Shown: positions 31,767-41,639 of the stretch, one piece after another | Numbering within the stretch: position 1 is the first letter of the stretch | How the letters are laid out: each line of letters opens with the position of its first letter | Source of the DNA: Poseidonocella sedimentorum | GTDB lineage: Bacteria; Pseudomonadota; Alphaproteobacteria; Rhodobacterales; Rhodobacteraceae | Direction of reading: 5' to 3' | Length of the DNA: 64,000 nucleotides | Assembly (NCBI RefSeq): GCF_900116005.1 | Contig: NZ_FOYI01000006.1 | Location: 1 to 64,000, forward strand | The notes under the pieces: model-generated | Told to the model about the DNA's origin: nothing | The model's input: only the letters and a program-made list of their open reading frames with translations | The model's database searches: none | Translations under genes and position numbers: made by a program

Positions 31767-32758
31767 CGCAGGCGGATGCGCGGGGCCGGGCCGAGCGTGA
31801 TCGGGCCGAGCCGGGTCTGCCCATCGTCGAAGCGGAGCGGAAGCTCCAGCCGGTCGGGGTTGCCGCTGAGCCCCGCGAGAAGCCCCAGCCCGCCGGCGAT
31901 CTGGTCGACGAGGACCTCGGGCAGCGCGCCGGCCTCCGCCGCCAGCGCCAGCATCGCGCGCCAGTTGCGGGCCTGCAGCGTGAGATCGCCGTCTGGTGTG
32001 CCGCGCGCATCGATCTCCATCTCTCCGGTGGCCGCGAGCTCCAGCGCGCCCCAGCTGGCGCGGGCAAGGCGGATATCGAGCAGGCGCGGCTGCGGCCGGG
32101 CGTCTTCCAGCGCGCGCCGGTCCCACGGCCGGTCGAAGGCCGCGTCCATGTCGAGCCGCAGCGCGCCGAGGCTGTCGGGCAGGCCATCGCGCAACGAGCG
32201 GGGGGCAGGGTCGAGCCGGATGTCTTCCGCCGCGAGGCCAATGCGATACTGGGCGTCACCCTCCCCAGCCTGCCGTTCAGCGGCGAGGCTGAGCTCTGGC
32301 GCGGCCACTTGCCAGCCGCTTTGCGCCGCAAGGCGCAGTTGGGTTCCCGCGATGGTGATCCGCTCGGCCTCGAGCGCAAGGCCCGGCGCCAGCACGAGGC
32401 TCGCGCGCAGATCGGGGCTGGTGACGTCGATCTTGTCCTGTGGGGTCGCGATCCGCCACGTCTCAGGCAGCAGCGCGATCACATGGGTGGGCCGGTAGGC
32501 GAGCATGACGAGGCGCATCTCCGGGGCCGAGAAGAGCAGCCCGGTCTCGGGATCGGCCAACAGTGGCGCGTCGATCACCGTGTCGAACCGCGACGGGAAG
32601 CCACGGACAGAGATGCCCGCGTGATCGGCCTGCCAACCCTCGGCGCGGCGGGCTTCGAACCAGGCCTCGACGGCGGCGGATTTCGCGCGCGCGCCCCAGA
32701 CCCAATAGCCGCACCAGGCGATCAGCCCGACAAGCACCACTCCGACGATCGCGCGCAT
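31763..32758 (-). CDS. DUF2125 domain-containing protein
   Basis: 331 residues starting at the ATG at 32758, which has an AAAGGGGG site upstream; longer frames have no such support. The N-terminal hydrophobic anchor (IVGVVLVGLIAWCGYWVWG) is followed by a long beta-rich domain recalling DUF2125: WFEARRAEGWQADHAGISVRGFPSRFDTVIDAP is the family's opening. The body has repeating strand patterns, as in AsmA- or lipid-binding proteins. It is probably an inner-membrane protein facing the periplasm. Function is unknown. The gene runs opposite to the hisC cluster and shares a divergent region with the ChaC-like gene. Confidence 0.85.
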   Translation of the reverse strand: MRAIVGVVLVGLIAWCGYWVWGARAKSAAVEAWFEARRAEGWQADHAGISVRGFPSRFDTVIDAPLLADPETGLLFSAPEMRLVMLAYRPTHVIALLPETWRIATPQDKIDVTSPDLRASLVLAPGLALEAERITIAGTQLRLAAQSGWQVAAPELSLAAERQAGEGDAQYRIGLAAEDIRLDPAPRSLRDGLPDSLGALRLDMDAAFDRPWDRRALEDARPQPRLLDIRLARASWGALELAATGEMEIDARGTPDGDLTLQARNWRAMLALAAEAGALPEVLVDQIAGGLGLLAGLSGNPDRLELPLRFDDGQTRLGPITLGPAPRIRLR

Positions 32759-32871
32759 CTTTGCCCCCTTTATCCGCCCGCGCCCATGGTGTTTAACCGC
32801 TGGAACAGGGTTGGCGAGCGCGGTGTCCGGCCCGCTCTCTACACCAGCTGGCAACAGGAGGCAAAGCGCCG

Positions 32872-33405
32872 ATGAGCATGTGGGTCTTCGGCTATGGATC
32901 GTTGCTGTGGAATCCCGGGTTCGAGCCGGCGGAGCGGGTGGTGGCGTCGCTCTCGGGCTATGCGCGTTCCTTCTGCATGCGCTCGATCCATCACCGGGGC
33001 AGCGAAGAGGAGCCCGGCCTCGTGCTCGCGCTTGACGAGGCGGAGGGCGAGATCTGCCACGGGGTAGCGCTGCGGGTCGCCCCGGGGGAGGAGGCGCCGG
33101 TCCTTGCGGATCTGCGCGAGCGCGAGTTGATCAGCAGCGCCTATGTCGAGCGCCATGTGCCGCTGCGGATGGAGGACGGGCGCGTCGTGGAGGCGCTGGC
33201 CTATGTGATCGATCGCGATCATGTCCAGTACTGCCACCTGACGCTGGAGGTGCAGGCGCAGATCATCGCGCGGGCCGTGGGCGGGCGCGGGCCCAACGAC
33301 GAATACCTCTTCAACACCGCCGCGCTCCTGCGCGATCTGCGCATCGAGGACGCGGATCTCAACTGGCTCTCGCTGCGGGTGCAGGCGCTCAAGGACGCGC
33401 GCTGA
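32872..33405 (+). CDS. ChaC-like gamma-glutamylcyclotransferase
   Basis: 177 residues. The family opens glutathione to 5-oxoproline and Cys-Gly. The N-terminal MWVFGYGSLLWNPGF is the diagnostic substrate-binding loop of ChaC/GGCT, and the later RERELISSAYVER contains the catalytic glutamate region. Near the C-terminus, GPNDEYLFNTAALLRDLRI matches ChaC. It is soluble and has no partner domain. It is monocistronic, transcribed away from the DUF2125 gene. A role in glutathione turnover is expected from the family; nothing nearby refines it. Confidence 0.92.
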   Translation: MSMWVFGYGSLLWNPGFEPAERVVASLSGYARSFCMRSIHHRGSEEEPGLVLALDEAEGEICHGVALRVAPGEEAPVLADLRERELISSAYVERHVPLRMEDGRVVEALAYVIDRDHVQYCHLTLEVQAQIIARAVGGRGPNDEYLFNTAALLRDLRIEDADLNWLSLRVQALKDAR

Positions 33406-33578
33406 GCCCGCCCGCCGGGCCCCGCCGGCCCACAAGTGTTTCCCGATTGCATCGCTTGGGGCGCGCGGCGCCACGCGGCCCCGTCCAGACCGGCTAAACG
33501 CTTGGCACCATTGGGGCGACCGCCTATCCTCGCGCCTGAGTGGACAGCAGACAGACAGCGGCAGGAGCAGCCCAAATC
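33406..33578. other. Intergenic leader of the ExbB/OmpA pair
   Basis: 173 bases with no gene. It should hold the promoter of the ExbB-like gene. A G/C-rich inverted segment (GCCCGCCCGCCGGGC) lies at 33405-33419, just after the ChaC stop, and may end that transcript. Confidence 0.35.
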
Positions 33579-34739
33579 ATGGACAGGCTGGAGCAGGACA
33601 GCAGCCCGCAATTTTCGCAGCCGGTGCGCCAGATCGTGCTCATGCTCGCGGTTCTCCTGCTGTCGGGGGCGGGCGCGTTTCTCGCGCTGCCTCAGGTCTT
33701 GCCGGTGTTTCAGGCCAATCCGTGGCTCAACGGCTTCATCGTGCTGGTCTTCGTGATTGGCGTGCTGGCCTGTTTCTACCAGGTCTACCAGATGATCGGC
33801 TCGGTCCGCTGGATCGAGGGCTTCGCGGCCAACCGGCCCGGGCACGGGATGATCCGTCCGCCGCGTACGCTTGCGCCGCTGGCACAACTTCTGCGCTCGC
33901 GCGGGGTGCACACCCACATCAGCGCGTCCTCCGCCCGCTCGATCCTCGATTCCGTCGCCACCCGCATCGACGAGGTGCGCGAGATCACGCGATATATCGT
34001 CAACCTGTTGATTTTCCTTGGCCTTCTCGGGACGTTCTACGGCCTCGCTACGACCGTCCCCGCCGTGGTCGACACGATCCGCAGCCTCGCGCCCGGCGAG
34101 GGCGAGGAGAGTGTGGACGTGTTCAACCGGCTGATGACCGGGCTGGAGGCGCAGCTCGGCGGCATGGGCGTGGCCTTTGCGTCGTCGCTTCTGGGGCTTG
34201 CGGGCTCGCTCATCGTGGGGCTGCTGGAGCTTTTGGCCGGGCACGGCCAGAACCGCTTTTACCGCGAGCTGGAGGAATGGCTCTCGACGATCACGCGGCT
34301 GGGCTATTCGGCGGAAGGCGATGAGGGCGGCAAGTCGGGTGCGACGGTCATTCTGCTCGACCAGATCGCCGAGCAGATGCAGGCGATGCAGGGTCTCTTT
34401 GCCCAATCGGAGGCGCGTCGCGGCGCGCTGGAGGATCGGATCGACCGGTTGACCGGAACGATGGAAACCGCCGTGAGCGGGCTTGGCACGCGGCCCGCCG
34501 AGGCGCTTGACCGGGTGGCCGCGGCGCAATCGGAGCTGGTCGAGCATCTGCGCGCGCATCAGTCCGCCGCCGGGACCGTCGAGCTCGATGCGGAAAGCCG
34601 GATGCGCCTGCGCTCGATCGATGTGCAGATGTTGCGCCTGCTGGAGGATACCGGCAGCGGCCGGGCCGACAGTCTTGCCGCGCTGCGGGCCGATCTGGCC
34701 GATCTGCGCGCCTCGATCGACCGTCTGGGCGGCGGCTAG
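33579..34739 (+). CDS. MotA/TolQ/ExbB-like proton channel family protein
   Basis: 386 residues from the ATG at 33579 (AGGAGC upstream; an upstream GTG is less likely). Three hydrophobic segments are clear: about 20-40 (VLMLAVLLLSGAGAFLA), 55-75, and the paired helices near 140-160 and 195-215 (LLIFLGLLGTFYGLA and GVAFASSLLGLAGSLIVGLL). These last two hold the ExbB/TolQ family signature. The C-terminal third is a coiled coil. It sits 3 bp before a membrane-anchored OmpA-domain protein. This suggests a two-gene energised envelope machine using the proton gradient, akin to MotAB or TolQR. Its load is unknown. Confidence 0.85.
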   Translation: MDRLEQDSSPQFSQPVRQIVLMLAVLLLSGAGAFLALPQVLPVFQANPWLNGFIVLVFVIGVLACFYQVYQMIGSVRWIEGFAANRPGHGMIRPPRTLAPLAQLLRSRGVHTHISASSARSILDSVATRIDEVREITRYIVNLLIFLGLLGTFYGLATTVPAVVDTIRSLAPGEGEESVDVFNRLMTGLEAQLGGMGVAFASSLLGLAGSLIVGLLELLAGHGQNRFYRELEEWLSTITRLGYSAEGDEGGKSGATVILLDQIAEQMQAMQGLFAQSEARRGALEDRIDRLTGTMETAVSGLGTRPAEALDRVAAAQSELVEHLRAHQSAAGTVELDAESRMRLRSIDVQMLRLLEDTGSGRADSLAALRADLADLRASIDRLGGG

Positions 34740-34742
34740 GCC

Positions 34743-36713
34743 ATGGCCCTTTCGCGGCGTAGCGGACAGCGGTTTCAGGGCTCGATCTGGCCCGGGTTCG
34801 TCGATGCGATGACCGGGCTGTTGCTGGTCCTGATGTTCGTGCTGACGATTTTCATGATCGTCCAATTCGTGTTGCAAGAGGAAATCACCGGGCAGGAAAG
34901 CGAGCTTTCCGAGCTCTCCACCGAGGTACAGGCGCTGGCCCGCGCGCTCGGGCTGGAGCGCGCGCGCAACGAGGCGCTGGACACGCAAGTCGCCGGGCTG
35001 AGCGCCACGCTTGAGGACGCGGACGCCGAGATCGCGACCCAATCCGCGCTGATCGCCGCGCTGACCGGCCAGCGCGATACCGCCGAAGCCGCGCTTGCGG
35101 AGGCGCGCGGGCAGATCGTGACATTCGAGGCGCAGGTGGCGTCGTTGCTGGCCGAACGCGATGGCGCCTTGGAGGCGGTCGCGGGGCTGGAGTCCGCGCA
35201 GGCCGAGCTTCTTTCGGAGCAGGAGGCGCTCAATCTCGCCCTCGCCGATGCGCGCTCTGAGATCGACGCCGCGGCCGAGACGGCCCGGCTCGCCGCCGCC
35301 CGCCGCGAGGCGCTTGAAGCGATGGTTGCCGAGCTTCGGGGCCAGGCGGAGAGCGCCGAGGCCACGCTTGCCGACACGCTCGCGCGGCTCAATGAAAGCG
35401 CGTCGGAGAATTCGGAGCTGCAGACCGAACTGGAGGCGGCGGAGGCCGCGCGGCTGGCGGAAGCGGCGCTGGCCGAAGAGTTGCGCGCCCGGCTGGCCGA
35501 GGCCGCCGATGCGCTCACCGAGGAAGAACGCGCCCGGCTCGCCGAGGCCGCCGCGGCGGAGGCGCTGCGCGAGCGGCTCAAATCGGCGGATGCGGAACTG
35601 ACGGCGATGTCCCTTGCGCTGGAAGAACAGCGGCGCGCGGCGGAAGAGACGCTGACGCTGCTCGCGGCTGCGCGGGAGGCGGAGGCCGATCTCGACACCC
35701 GGTTGGCAGCGGCTCTGCTGGAGGCGGATGCGGCCCGGGACGAGGCGCGCACGACCGTGAGCGAACAACAGGACGCGCTGGAGCGCGAACGCGCGGCGCG
35801 GGAGGCCGCGGAGGCCGATCTTGCCGCCGCGCTGGCCGAGACGGTCTCGGTGCAAAGCGCGCGCGATGAGGTCGCCCGGGAGCTTGCCGCGGCGCTGGCC
35901 GCCAAGCTCGCCGCGGAGCAAGAGGCCGAGCGCCGGCTCACGGCGGAGGAGGAGCGCCAGGCGCTGCTCGCACAGGCCCGGGCGGAGCTCTCCGACCGCG
36001 AGACCCAGAGCGCCGAGGCTCAGCGGCAGGTCGCCGCGCTCAACGCGCAGGTGGCCGCGTTGCGCCAGCAGGTCGGCGCGCTTCAGACCCTGCTCGATGA
36101 CGCGAAAGAGCGGGATGAGGACCGGCAGGTGCAGCTGGAATCGCTTGGCGCCGAGCTCAACACCGCGCTGGCTCGCGTTGCCTCGGAAGAACGTCGCCGG
36201 CGGCTTCTGGAGGAGGCCGAGCGGCAGCGGCTCGAGGCGGAAAACCGTGATCTGGAAAGCTACCGGTCCGACTTTTTCGGCCGTTTGCGCGAGGTGCTGG
36301 ACGACGAAGATGGCATCCGGGTCGAGGGCGACCGGTTCGTCTTCTCCTCCGAGGTGCTCTTCCCGCCCGCCGAAGCCGCGCTGTCGCCCAGTGGACAGGC
36401 CGAGGTGGCCAAGGTGGCCGATCTGCTCCAACGCATCGCCGCCGAAATCCCGCCCGAGATCGACTGGATCATCCGCGTTGATGGCCACACCGACGACACC
36501 CCGCTCTCCGGCGCCGGGACCTATGCCGACAACTGGCAGCTCAGTCAGGCGCGCGCGCTCTCGGTCGTGCGCTACATGGTCGAGGAGGAGGGCATCCCGC
36601 CGCAACGGCTCTCGGCCAACGGGTTTGGCGAATACCAGCCGGTGAACCCCGCGGACACGCCCGAGGCGCGGGCGCAGAACCGGCGGATCGAACTGAAGCT
36701 CACCGAGCGATGA
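34743..36713 (+). CDS. Membrane-anchored coiled-coil protein with C-terminal OmpA peptidoglycan-binding domain
   Basis: 656 residues. A MotB-like N-terminal anchor (MTGLLLVLMFVLTIFMIVQF, about 21-41) is followed by about 460 residues of Ala/Glu/Leu-rich heptad repeats forming a very long coiled coil in the periplasm. The C-terminal OmpA/MotB domain (about 520-656) shows DWIIRVDGHTDDTPLSG, NWQLSQARALSVVRYMV, LSANGFGEYQPV and NRRIELKL, the residues that bind diaminopimelate in peptidoglycan. With the ExbB-like partner upstream it should form an ion-driven complex reaching from inner membrane to the wall. It ends overlapping the VOC gene by 4 bp. Confidence 0.9.
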   Translation: MALSRRSGQRFQGSIWPGFVDAMTGLLLVLMFVLTIFMIVQFVLQEEITGQESELSELSTEVQALARALGLERARNEALDTQVAGLSATLEDADAEIATQSALIAALTGQRDTAEAALAEARGQIVTFEAQVASLLAERDGALEAVAGLESAQAELLSEQEALNLALADARSEIDAAAETARLAAARREALEAMVAELRGQAESAEATLADTLARLNESASENSELQTELEAAEAARLAEAALAEELRARLAEAADALTEEERARLAEAAAAEALRERLKSADAELTAMSLALEEQRRAAEETLTLLAAAREAEADLDTRLAAALLEADAARDEARTTVSEQQDALERERAAREAAEADLAAALAETVSVQSARDEVARELAAALAAKLAAEQEAERRLTAEEERQALLAQARAELSDRETQSAEAQRQVAALNAQVAALRQQVGALQTLLDDAKERDEDRQVQLESLGAELNTALARVASEERRRRLLEEAERQRLEAENRDLESYRSDFFGRLREVLDDEDGIRVEGDRFVFSSEVLFPPAEAALSPSGQAEVAKVADLLQRIAAEIPPEIDWIIRVDGHTDDTPLSGAGTYADNWQLSQARALSVVRYMVEEEGIPPQRLSANGFGEYQPVNPADTPEARAQNRRIELKLTER

Positions 36714-37117
36714 CGCGGTCGCTGGCCTGCGTCGCGCTGGTGGTGCGGGACTATGACGAGGCGATCGCTTGGTTTCGCGACAAGCTCGATTTTATTCTTC
36801 TGGAGGACGTCGCGCAGCCCGAGCAGGCCAAGCGTTGGGTCACCATGTCGCCCGGAACGGGCGAGGAGGGATCCGCGCTGCTGCTGGCCCGGGCCGCGAC
36901 GCCGGAGCAGGCGCGGTTTATCGGGGATCAGGCCGGCGGGCGGGTGTTCCTTTTCCTGCGGACCGATGATTTCGCGCGGGACCACGCGCGGTTTCAGGGG
37001 CGGGGCGTGCGGTTCGTGCGGCCACCGCTTGAGGCGCCTTACGGCAAGGTCGCTGTTTTCGAGGACCTTTACGGCAACCGCTGGGATCTTGTGGAATTCA
37101 CCGACGGGCGGGCCTGA
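36710..37117 (+). CDS. VOC (glyoxalase/bleomycin resistance) family protein
   Basis: 135 residues, single domain. Paired beta-alpha-beta-beta-beta modules: SLACVALVVRDYDEAIAWFRDKLDFILLED in the first half and KVAVFEDLYGNRWDLVEF in the second, the latter with the usual metal-ligand Glu pattern. Function within the superfamily (dioxygenase, lyase or binding protein) is not clear. It overlaps the OmpA-domain gene by 4 bp, so it is co-transcribed with it. Its 3' end overlaps the convergent ada gene by 49 bp. Confidence 0.88.
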   Translation: MTRSLACVALVVRDYDEAIAWFRDKLDFILLEDVAQPEQAKRWVTMSPGTGEEGSALLLARAATPEQARFIGDQAGGRVFLFLRTDDFARDHARFQGRGVRFVRPPLEAPYGKVAVFEDLYGNRWDLVEFTDGRA

Positions 37118-38178
37118 GCGGGGGGCTCCGCAGCGGCGTAGTGCCGCTCGATCTCCAAGAGCCGCTGTTTGCGCCAGAGCCCGCCGCCGTAGCCAGTGAG
37201 CGCGCCGTCCGCGCCGATCACCCGGTGGCAGGGGATCAGCAAGGCGATCTGGTTCGCCCCGTTTGCGCGGGCAACGGCCCGGGTCGCGCTCGGGCGGCCG
37301 ATGGCGCGGGCGATCTGGGCGTAGCTGCGGCTTTCCCCGGCTGGAATCTCCCGCAATGCGGCCCAGACCTCGCGCTGGAACGGGGTGCCATGCCGGGCGA
37401 GCGGGGTCCGGAAGCGGGCCGAGGCGCCGGAGAAATAGGCGGTGAGCTCGGCGCGCAGCGTCTCGCCCACCGGTGTCGTCCCGATGCCGAGATCGCCCCC
37501 GACCGCCGCGTCCAGCCGGCAAAGCTCCGCGCGCAGGGCCTTGCGGCCGACGAATTCCAGCAGGTGCAATTCCGTGTGACTGCTCACCGCGATCATGTCG
37601 CCCAGCGGCGTCGGGATCCAGTCGGCGAGCAGCTGGCCCTCCAGTTTGAAGCTCGCGGGCGGGCGGCCGAGAAGGCGGGCGAAAGCCGCGCGGAAGGCGC
37701 TGGCGCTCTCGAACCCGGCCTCAACCTGGGCCTCGATCACCCGATCGCCCTGACCGAGCGCGGTGAACCCGGCGCGCAGGCGCCGCTGGCGGGCCATATC
37801 GAGGAAGGTGAGCCCGTAGAGCCGTTTGAACCGGCGGCGGATGGTGGAGGGATCGAGCCCCATCGCGGCCACGTCGCGCTCCGACCAGCGGCGCTCGGGT
37901 GCGCGCTCCAGTGCCTCCAGCAAGCGGGTCACATCGGGATCGTGGTCCTGTGGGTCAAGCGGGCGGCAGCGCTTGCACGGGCGGTAACCATCGGTGATGC
38001 AGGCGGAGATACTTTCGGCAAATACGCAATTTTCGGGCTTTGGCTTGCGCGCGGGACAGGTCAGGCGACAGAAGATGCCTGTCGAGGTGACGCAGACATA
38101 GACCTGACCCTCGTATCGCGGATCGCGCGCGGTCAGGGCCTGGTAGAGCGTGGCGGTATCGGGGAGCTGAAACAACAT
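37069..38178 (-). CDS. ada: Ada-type methyl-DNA repair protein and transcription activator
   Basis: 369 residues. Order: N-terminal Ada zinc domain (FCRLTCPARKP, ENCVFAES, PCKRC cysteines, one of which takes methyl groups from phosphotriesters and switches on the regulator); AraC-type helix-turn-helix (about 95-180); RNase-H-like linker; and the O6-methylguanine methyltransferase domain, with acceptor C317 in the IPCHRVIG motif and the preceding FQREVWAALREIPAGES helix. The protein is bifunctional, repairing alkylated bases and activating alkylation-response genes. It is transcribed against the VOC gene, overlapping it by 49 bp. No alkB/alkA is nearby. Confidence 0.93.
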   Translation of the reverse strand: MLFQLPDTATLYQALTARDPRYEGQVYVCVTSTGIFCRLTCPARKPKPENCVFAESISACITDGYRPCKRCRPLDPQDHDPDVTRLLEALERAPERRWSERDVAAMGLDPSTIRRRFKRLYGLTFLDMARQRRLRAGFTALGQGDRVIEAQVEAGFESASAFRAAFARLLGRPPASFKLEGQLLADWIPTPLGDMIAVSSHTELHLLEFVGRKALRAELCRLDAAVGGDLGIGTTPVGETLRAELTAYFSGASARFRTPLARHGTPFQREVWAALREIPAGESRSYAQIARAIGRPSATRAVARANGANQIALLIPCHRVIGADGALTGYGGGLWRKQRLLEIERHYAAAEPPAQARPSVNSTRSQRLP

Positions 38179-38249
38179 GGGCCGAGACTAGCACAGGCCG
38201 GACCGCCCCTGCCGCCGATTTTCGGGCGGGGATGTCACCTCGCGTTGAA

Positions 38250-38284
38250 ACGACAAAGGCCGCACCGGGATGGCGCGGCCTTTG
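38250..38284 (-). terminator. Intrinsic terminator of clpA
   Basis: GCGGCCTTTG (38275-38284) and CAAAGGCCGC (38254-38263) pair perfectly over 10 bp. Read on the minus strand the hairpin lies 20 bp after the clpA stop and is followed by TCGTTTC. Confidence 0.75.
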
Positions 38285-38303
38285 CGATGAGCGTGAGGCG
38301 GGA

Positions 38304-40631
38304 TCAGTCGGCGGTCAGAAGCGGGGGCTTCTTGCCGGACAGGCGCAGCTTTTCAGGGCCTTCGACCTTGAGATCCAGCGCACCATCCTTGATGCCGACC
38401 CGCACGAGCCCGCCCTTGGCGAGCTTGCCGAAGAGCAGCTCCTCGGCGAGCGGCTTCTTGATGTTCTCCTGAATGACGCGGGCCAGCGGCCGCGCGCCCA
38501 TCTTGGCATCATAGCCCTTATCGGCGAGCCATTCGGCGGCCGGGGTAGTGAGCTCGATGGTCACGTTGCGATCCATGAGCTGGGCCTCAAGCTGGAGCAC
38601 GAACTTCTCGACCACCTGCAGGATCGTCTCCTTGGGCAGCGGCTGGAAGCTGATGACCGCGTCGAGACGGTTGCGGAATTCAGGCGTGAAGGTGCGCTCG
38701 ATGGCGGCGGTGTCTTCGCCCTCGCGGCGATCACGGCCGAAGCCGATCGCGGCCTTGGCCTGTTCGGCGGCGCCCGCGTTGGAGGTCATGATCAGGATCA
38801 CGTTGCGGAAATTCACCGTCCGGCCGTTGTGGTCGGTCAGCTGGCCATGGTCCATCACCTGGAGCAGGATGTTGTAGACATCCGGGTGCGCCTTCTCCAT
38901 CTCGTCGAGCAGGAGCACGCAGTGGGGATGCTGGTCCACGCCATCGGTCAGCAGCCCGCCCTGATCGAAGCCGACATAGCCCGGAGGCGCGCCGATGAGC
39001 CGGGAGACCGCATGTTTCTCCATGTACTCCGACATGTCGAAGCGCAGCAGCTCGACGCCGAGCGTGTCGGCGAGTTGCTTGGCGACTTCGGTCTTGCCGA
39101 CGCCGGTCGGGCCCGCGAAGAGGTAGTTGCCGATGGGTTTTTCCGGCTCGCGCAGCCCGGCGCGTGAAAGCTTGATCGCCGAGGAGAGCGCCTCGATGGC
39201 CGGATCCTGCCCGAAGACCACGCGCTTGAGCGACACTTCGAGATCCTTGAGCACCTCGGCGTCGTCCTTGGAGACATTTTTCGGCGGAATGCGCGCGATT
39301 TTCGCCACCACGGCCTCGATGTCCTTGGCGCCGATGGTCTTGCGCCGTTTGCTTTCGGCCACCAGATGCTGGGCCGCGCCGGCTTCGTCGATCACGTCGA
39401 TCGCCTTGTCGGGCAGCTTGCGGTCATTGATGTAGCGCGCCGAAAGATCCACGGCGGTCTTGATCGCGTCGGCGGTGTATTTGACGCTGTGGTGATCCTC
39501 GAAATAGGGCTTGAGGCCCTTGAGGATCTTGATGCTGTCCTCGACACTCGGCTCGGCCACGTCGATCTTCTGGAACCGGCGGGAGAGGGCGCGGTCCTTC
39601 TCGAAATGTTGCCGGAATTCCTTGTAGGTGGTCGAGCCCATGGTGCGCAGCTTGCCGCCCTGAAGCGCGGGTTTCAGCAGGTTGGACGCGTCCATCGCGC
39701 CGCCCGAGGTGGCGCCGGCGCCGATCACGGTGTGGATCTCGTCGATGAAGAGGATCGCGTCCGGGTGCTGTTCAAGCTCGGTCACGACGGCCTTGAGGCG
39801 CTCCTCGAAGTCGCCGCGATACCGCGTCCCGGCCAGAAGCGCGCCCATGTCGAGCGAGTAGATGGTCGATTCGGCCAGCACTTCGGGCGTCTCGCCCTTG
39901 ACGATCTTGCGCGCGAGCCCCTCGGCGATGGCGGTCTTGCCGACGCCGGGATCGCCCACCAGGAGCGGGTTGTTCTTGCGCCGGCGGCAGAGCACCTGAA
40001 TGCAGCGCTCGACCTCGCTGTCGCGGCCGATGAGCGGATCGATGTCGCCCTGCTGAGACTTGATGTTGAGATCCACGCAATATTTGTCGAGCGCGCTTTC
40101 CTTGGCCTCGCCCTGCTCGGTGGCGCCGGCGGCGGTCTCGTCCTCGGATTCGGTCGCGCCGGTCACGGGGCGGCTCTCACCGAACGCGCTGTCCTTGGCG
40201 ACACCGTGGGCGATGAAATTGACCGCGTCATAGCGCGTCATGTCCTGTTCTTGCAGGAAATACGCGGCATTGCTCTCGCGCTCGGCGAATATCGCCACCA
40301 GCACATTCGCGCCGGTGACCTCGTTGCGGCCCGAGGATTGCACATGGATCGCTGCCCGCTGGATCACGCGCTGGAACGCGGCGGTGGGAACGGCCTCGGA
40401 GCCCTCCACATCCGTCACCAGGTTTGACAGATCGTCTTCGATGAATTCGACCAATGTCTTTCGCAGATCCTCCAGATCCACCGCGCAGGCATTCATCACG
40501 CGGGCCGCGTCTGGCTCGTCGATCAGGGCCAGGAGGAGGTGCTCAAGGGTTGCAAATTCGTGGGACCGCGCATTGGCCATGGCCAGCGCGGAGTGAATTG
40601 CCTGCTCAAGTGTGGTCGAGAATGAAGGCAC
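38304..40631 (-). CDS. clpA: ATP-dependent Clp protease ATP-binding subunit ClpA
   Basis: 775 residues from a GTG at 40631 preceded by AAGGAG; the normal N-terminus ([19 protein letters not shown]) starts right there. The double-AAA+ unfoldase feeds substrates to ClpP. Clp N-domain (about 1-140), AAA-1 with GDPGVGKTA and a DEIHTVIG Walker B, and AAA-2 with GPTGVGKTE and [12 protein letters not shown]. The C-terminal D2 small domain ends in RLSGKKP. The long M-domain of ClpB is absent, so this is ClpA. The adaptor gene clpS, often adjacent, is not found immediately upstream. The gene ends in a good terminator. Confidence 0.96.
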   Translation of the reverse strand: MPSFSTTLEQAIHSALAMANARSHEFATLEHLLLALIDEPDAARVMNACAVDLEDLRKTLVEFIEDDLSNLVTDVEGSEAVPTAAFQRVIQRAAIHVQSSGRNEVTGANVLVAIFAERESNAAYFLQEQDMTRYDAVNFIAHGVAKDSAFGESRPVTGATESEDETAAGATEQGEAKESALDKYCVDLNIKSQQGDIDPLIGRDSEVERCIQVLCRRRKNNPLLVGDPGVGKTAIAEGLARKIVKGETPEVLAESTIYSLDMGALLAGTRYRGDFEERLKAVVTELEQHPDAILFIDEIHTVIGAGATSGGAMDASNLLKPALQGGKLRTMGSTTYKEFRQHFEKDRALSRRFQKIDVAEPSVEDSIKILKGLKPYFEDHHSVKYTADAIKTAVDLSARYINDRKLPDKAIDVIDEAGAAQHLVAESKRRKTIGAKDIEAVVAKIARIPPKNVSKDDAEVLKDLEVSLKRVVFGQDPAIEALSSAIKLSRAGLREPEKPIGNYLFAGPTGVGKTEVAKQLADTLGVELLRFDMSEYMEKHAVSRLIGAPPGYVGFDQGGLLTDGVDQHPHCVLLLDEMEKAHPDVYNILLQVMDHGQLTDHNGRTVNFRNVILIMTSNAGAAEQAKAAIGFGRDRREGEDTAAIERTFTPEFRNRLDAVISFQPLPKETILQVVEKFVLQLEAQLMDRNVTIELTTPAAEWLADKGYDAKMGARPLARVIQENIKKPLAEELLFGKLAKGGLVRVGIKDGALDLKVEGPEKLRLSGKKPPLLTAD

Positions 40632-40810
40632 TGGGCGTGCTCCTTCTGATTGGGTGTCGATGGCGACTGGACGCGCCTGCAACGGTGGTCCGATATGGTT
40701 AAAGTTTGGTCGATCATGGCCGCGCTTCAAGTCCTTTCTCGCGTCCGGACCCCGAGAATTTTACCGCAACCCCCGTTTCACGGTTATTTTTTGGGCTTGG
40801 AGACGCGCGA
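40632..40810. other. Intergenic region upstream of clpA
   Basis: 180 bases between the gloB stop and the clpA start, both leftward. It should contain the clpA promoter. No separate gene or clpS reading frame is apparent. Confidence 0.4.
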
Positions 40811-41578
40811 TCAGAAGGCGTCCTTCATTTTACGGACCTTGGCGAAAACCTCTGCCCCGTCGGCGCCGGAACAGCCGGCGGAGGCCTGGATCTCGGGGGA
40901 ATCGGCGCGCAGGAACGGGTTGGTGGCCAGCTCTTGCGAGAGTTGGGAGGGAACGGTTGGTGTGTCTTGGGCGCGGGCTTTGGCGACCGCTTCAATACGA
41001 GATATAAGTTTCGAATTGCCCGGTTCAACCGAAAGCGCGAAGGCGCCGTTCGCGGTGGTGTATTCGTGGCCGGAATAGATCATCGTCTCGCCGGGCAGGG
41101 CCGCGAGCTTTTGCAGGCTGGCGAACATCTGCGGCATGGTGCCCTCGAAAACCCGTCCGCAGCCGAGCGCCATCAGGCTGTCCCCCGTGAAAGCGGCGGC
41201 CGATCCGGGGGCATGGAAGGCGATGTGGCCAACCGTGTGGCCGGAGACATCGATCACCTCGATCCGCTCGGCGCCGAGCTCGAACCTGTCGCCCTCCTTG
41301 AGCGCGCGGTCCAGCGGCGGCAGGCGATGGGCATCCGCGGCGGCGCCGTAGACCTTTGCGGGGAAGCGCGCGAGCAGCGCATCGAGCCCCTGAACGTGAT
41401 CGGCGTGGTGGTGGGTGAGCAGCACCATGTCCGGCGCCCAGCCCCGCGCCTCCAGCGCCGCGATGATCGGCGCGGCGTCGGGCACATCGACCACCGCCGT
41501 GGCGCCGGTCTGCGCGTCGCGCGCGATGAAGGCATAGTTGTCCGAAAGGCAGGGCACGGTCAGAATCTCAAGGGGCAT
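40811..41578 (-). CDS. gloB: Hydroxyacylglutathione hydrolase (glyoxalase II)
   Basis: 255 residues. It hydrolyses S-lactoylglutathione to lactate and glutathione, finishing methylglyoxal detoxification. The metallo-beta-lactamase fold is shown by the metal-binding [13 protein letters not shown] near residue 55, [13 protein letters not shown] and [15 protein letters not shown], and the glyoxalase II C-terminal helix with [19 protein letters not shown]. Divergent from a methyltransferase gene with a 61-bp gap, an arrangement I recall from other Rhodobacterales. Confidence 0.95.
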   Translation of the reverse strand: MPLEILTVPCLSDNYAFIARDAQTGATAVVDVPDAAPIIAALEARGWAPDMVLLTHHHADHVQGLDALLARFPAKVYGAAADAHRLPPLDRALKEGDRFELGAERIEVIDVSGHTVGHIAFHAPGSAAAFTGDSLMALGCGRVFEGTMPQMFASLQKLAALPGETMIYSGHEYTTANGAFALSVEPGNSKLISRIEAVAKARAQDTPTVPSQLSQELATNPFLRADSPEIQASAGCSGADGAEVFAKVRKMKDAF

Positions 41579-41639
41579 GGTTTTTCCAGCGTTGGTTGCT
41601 ACACTGCCTCCAAATTGGACGAAGGGGCGGCGCGCCGCA

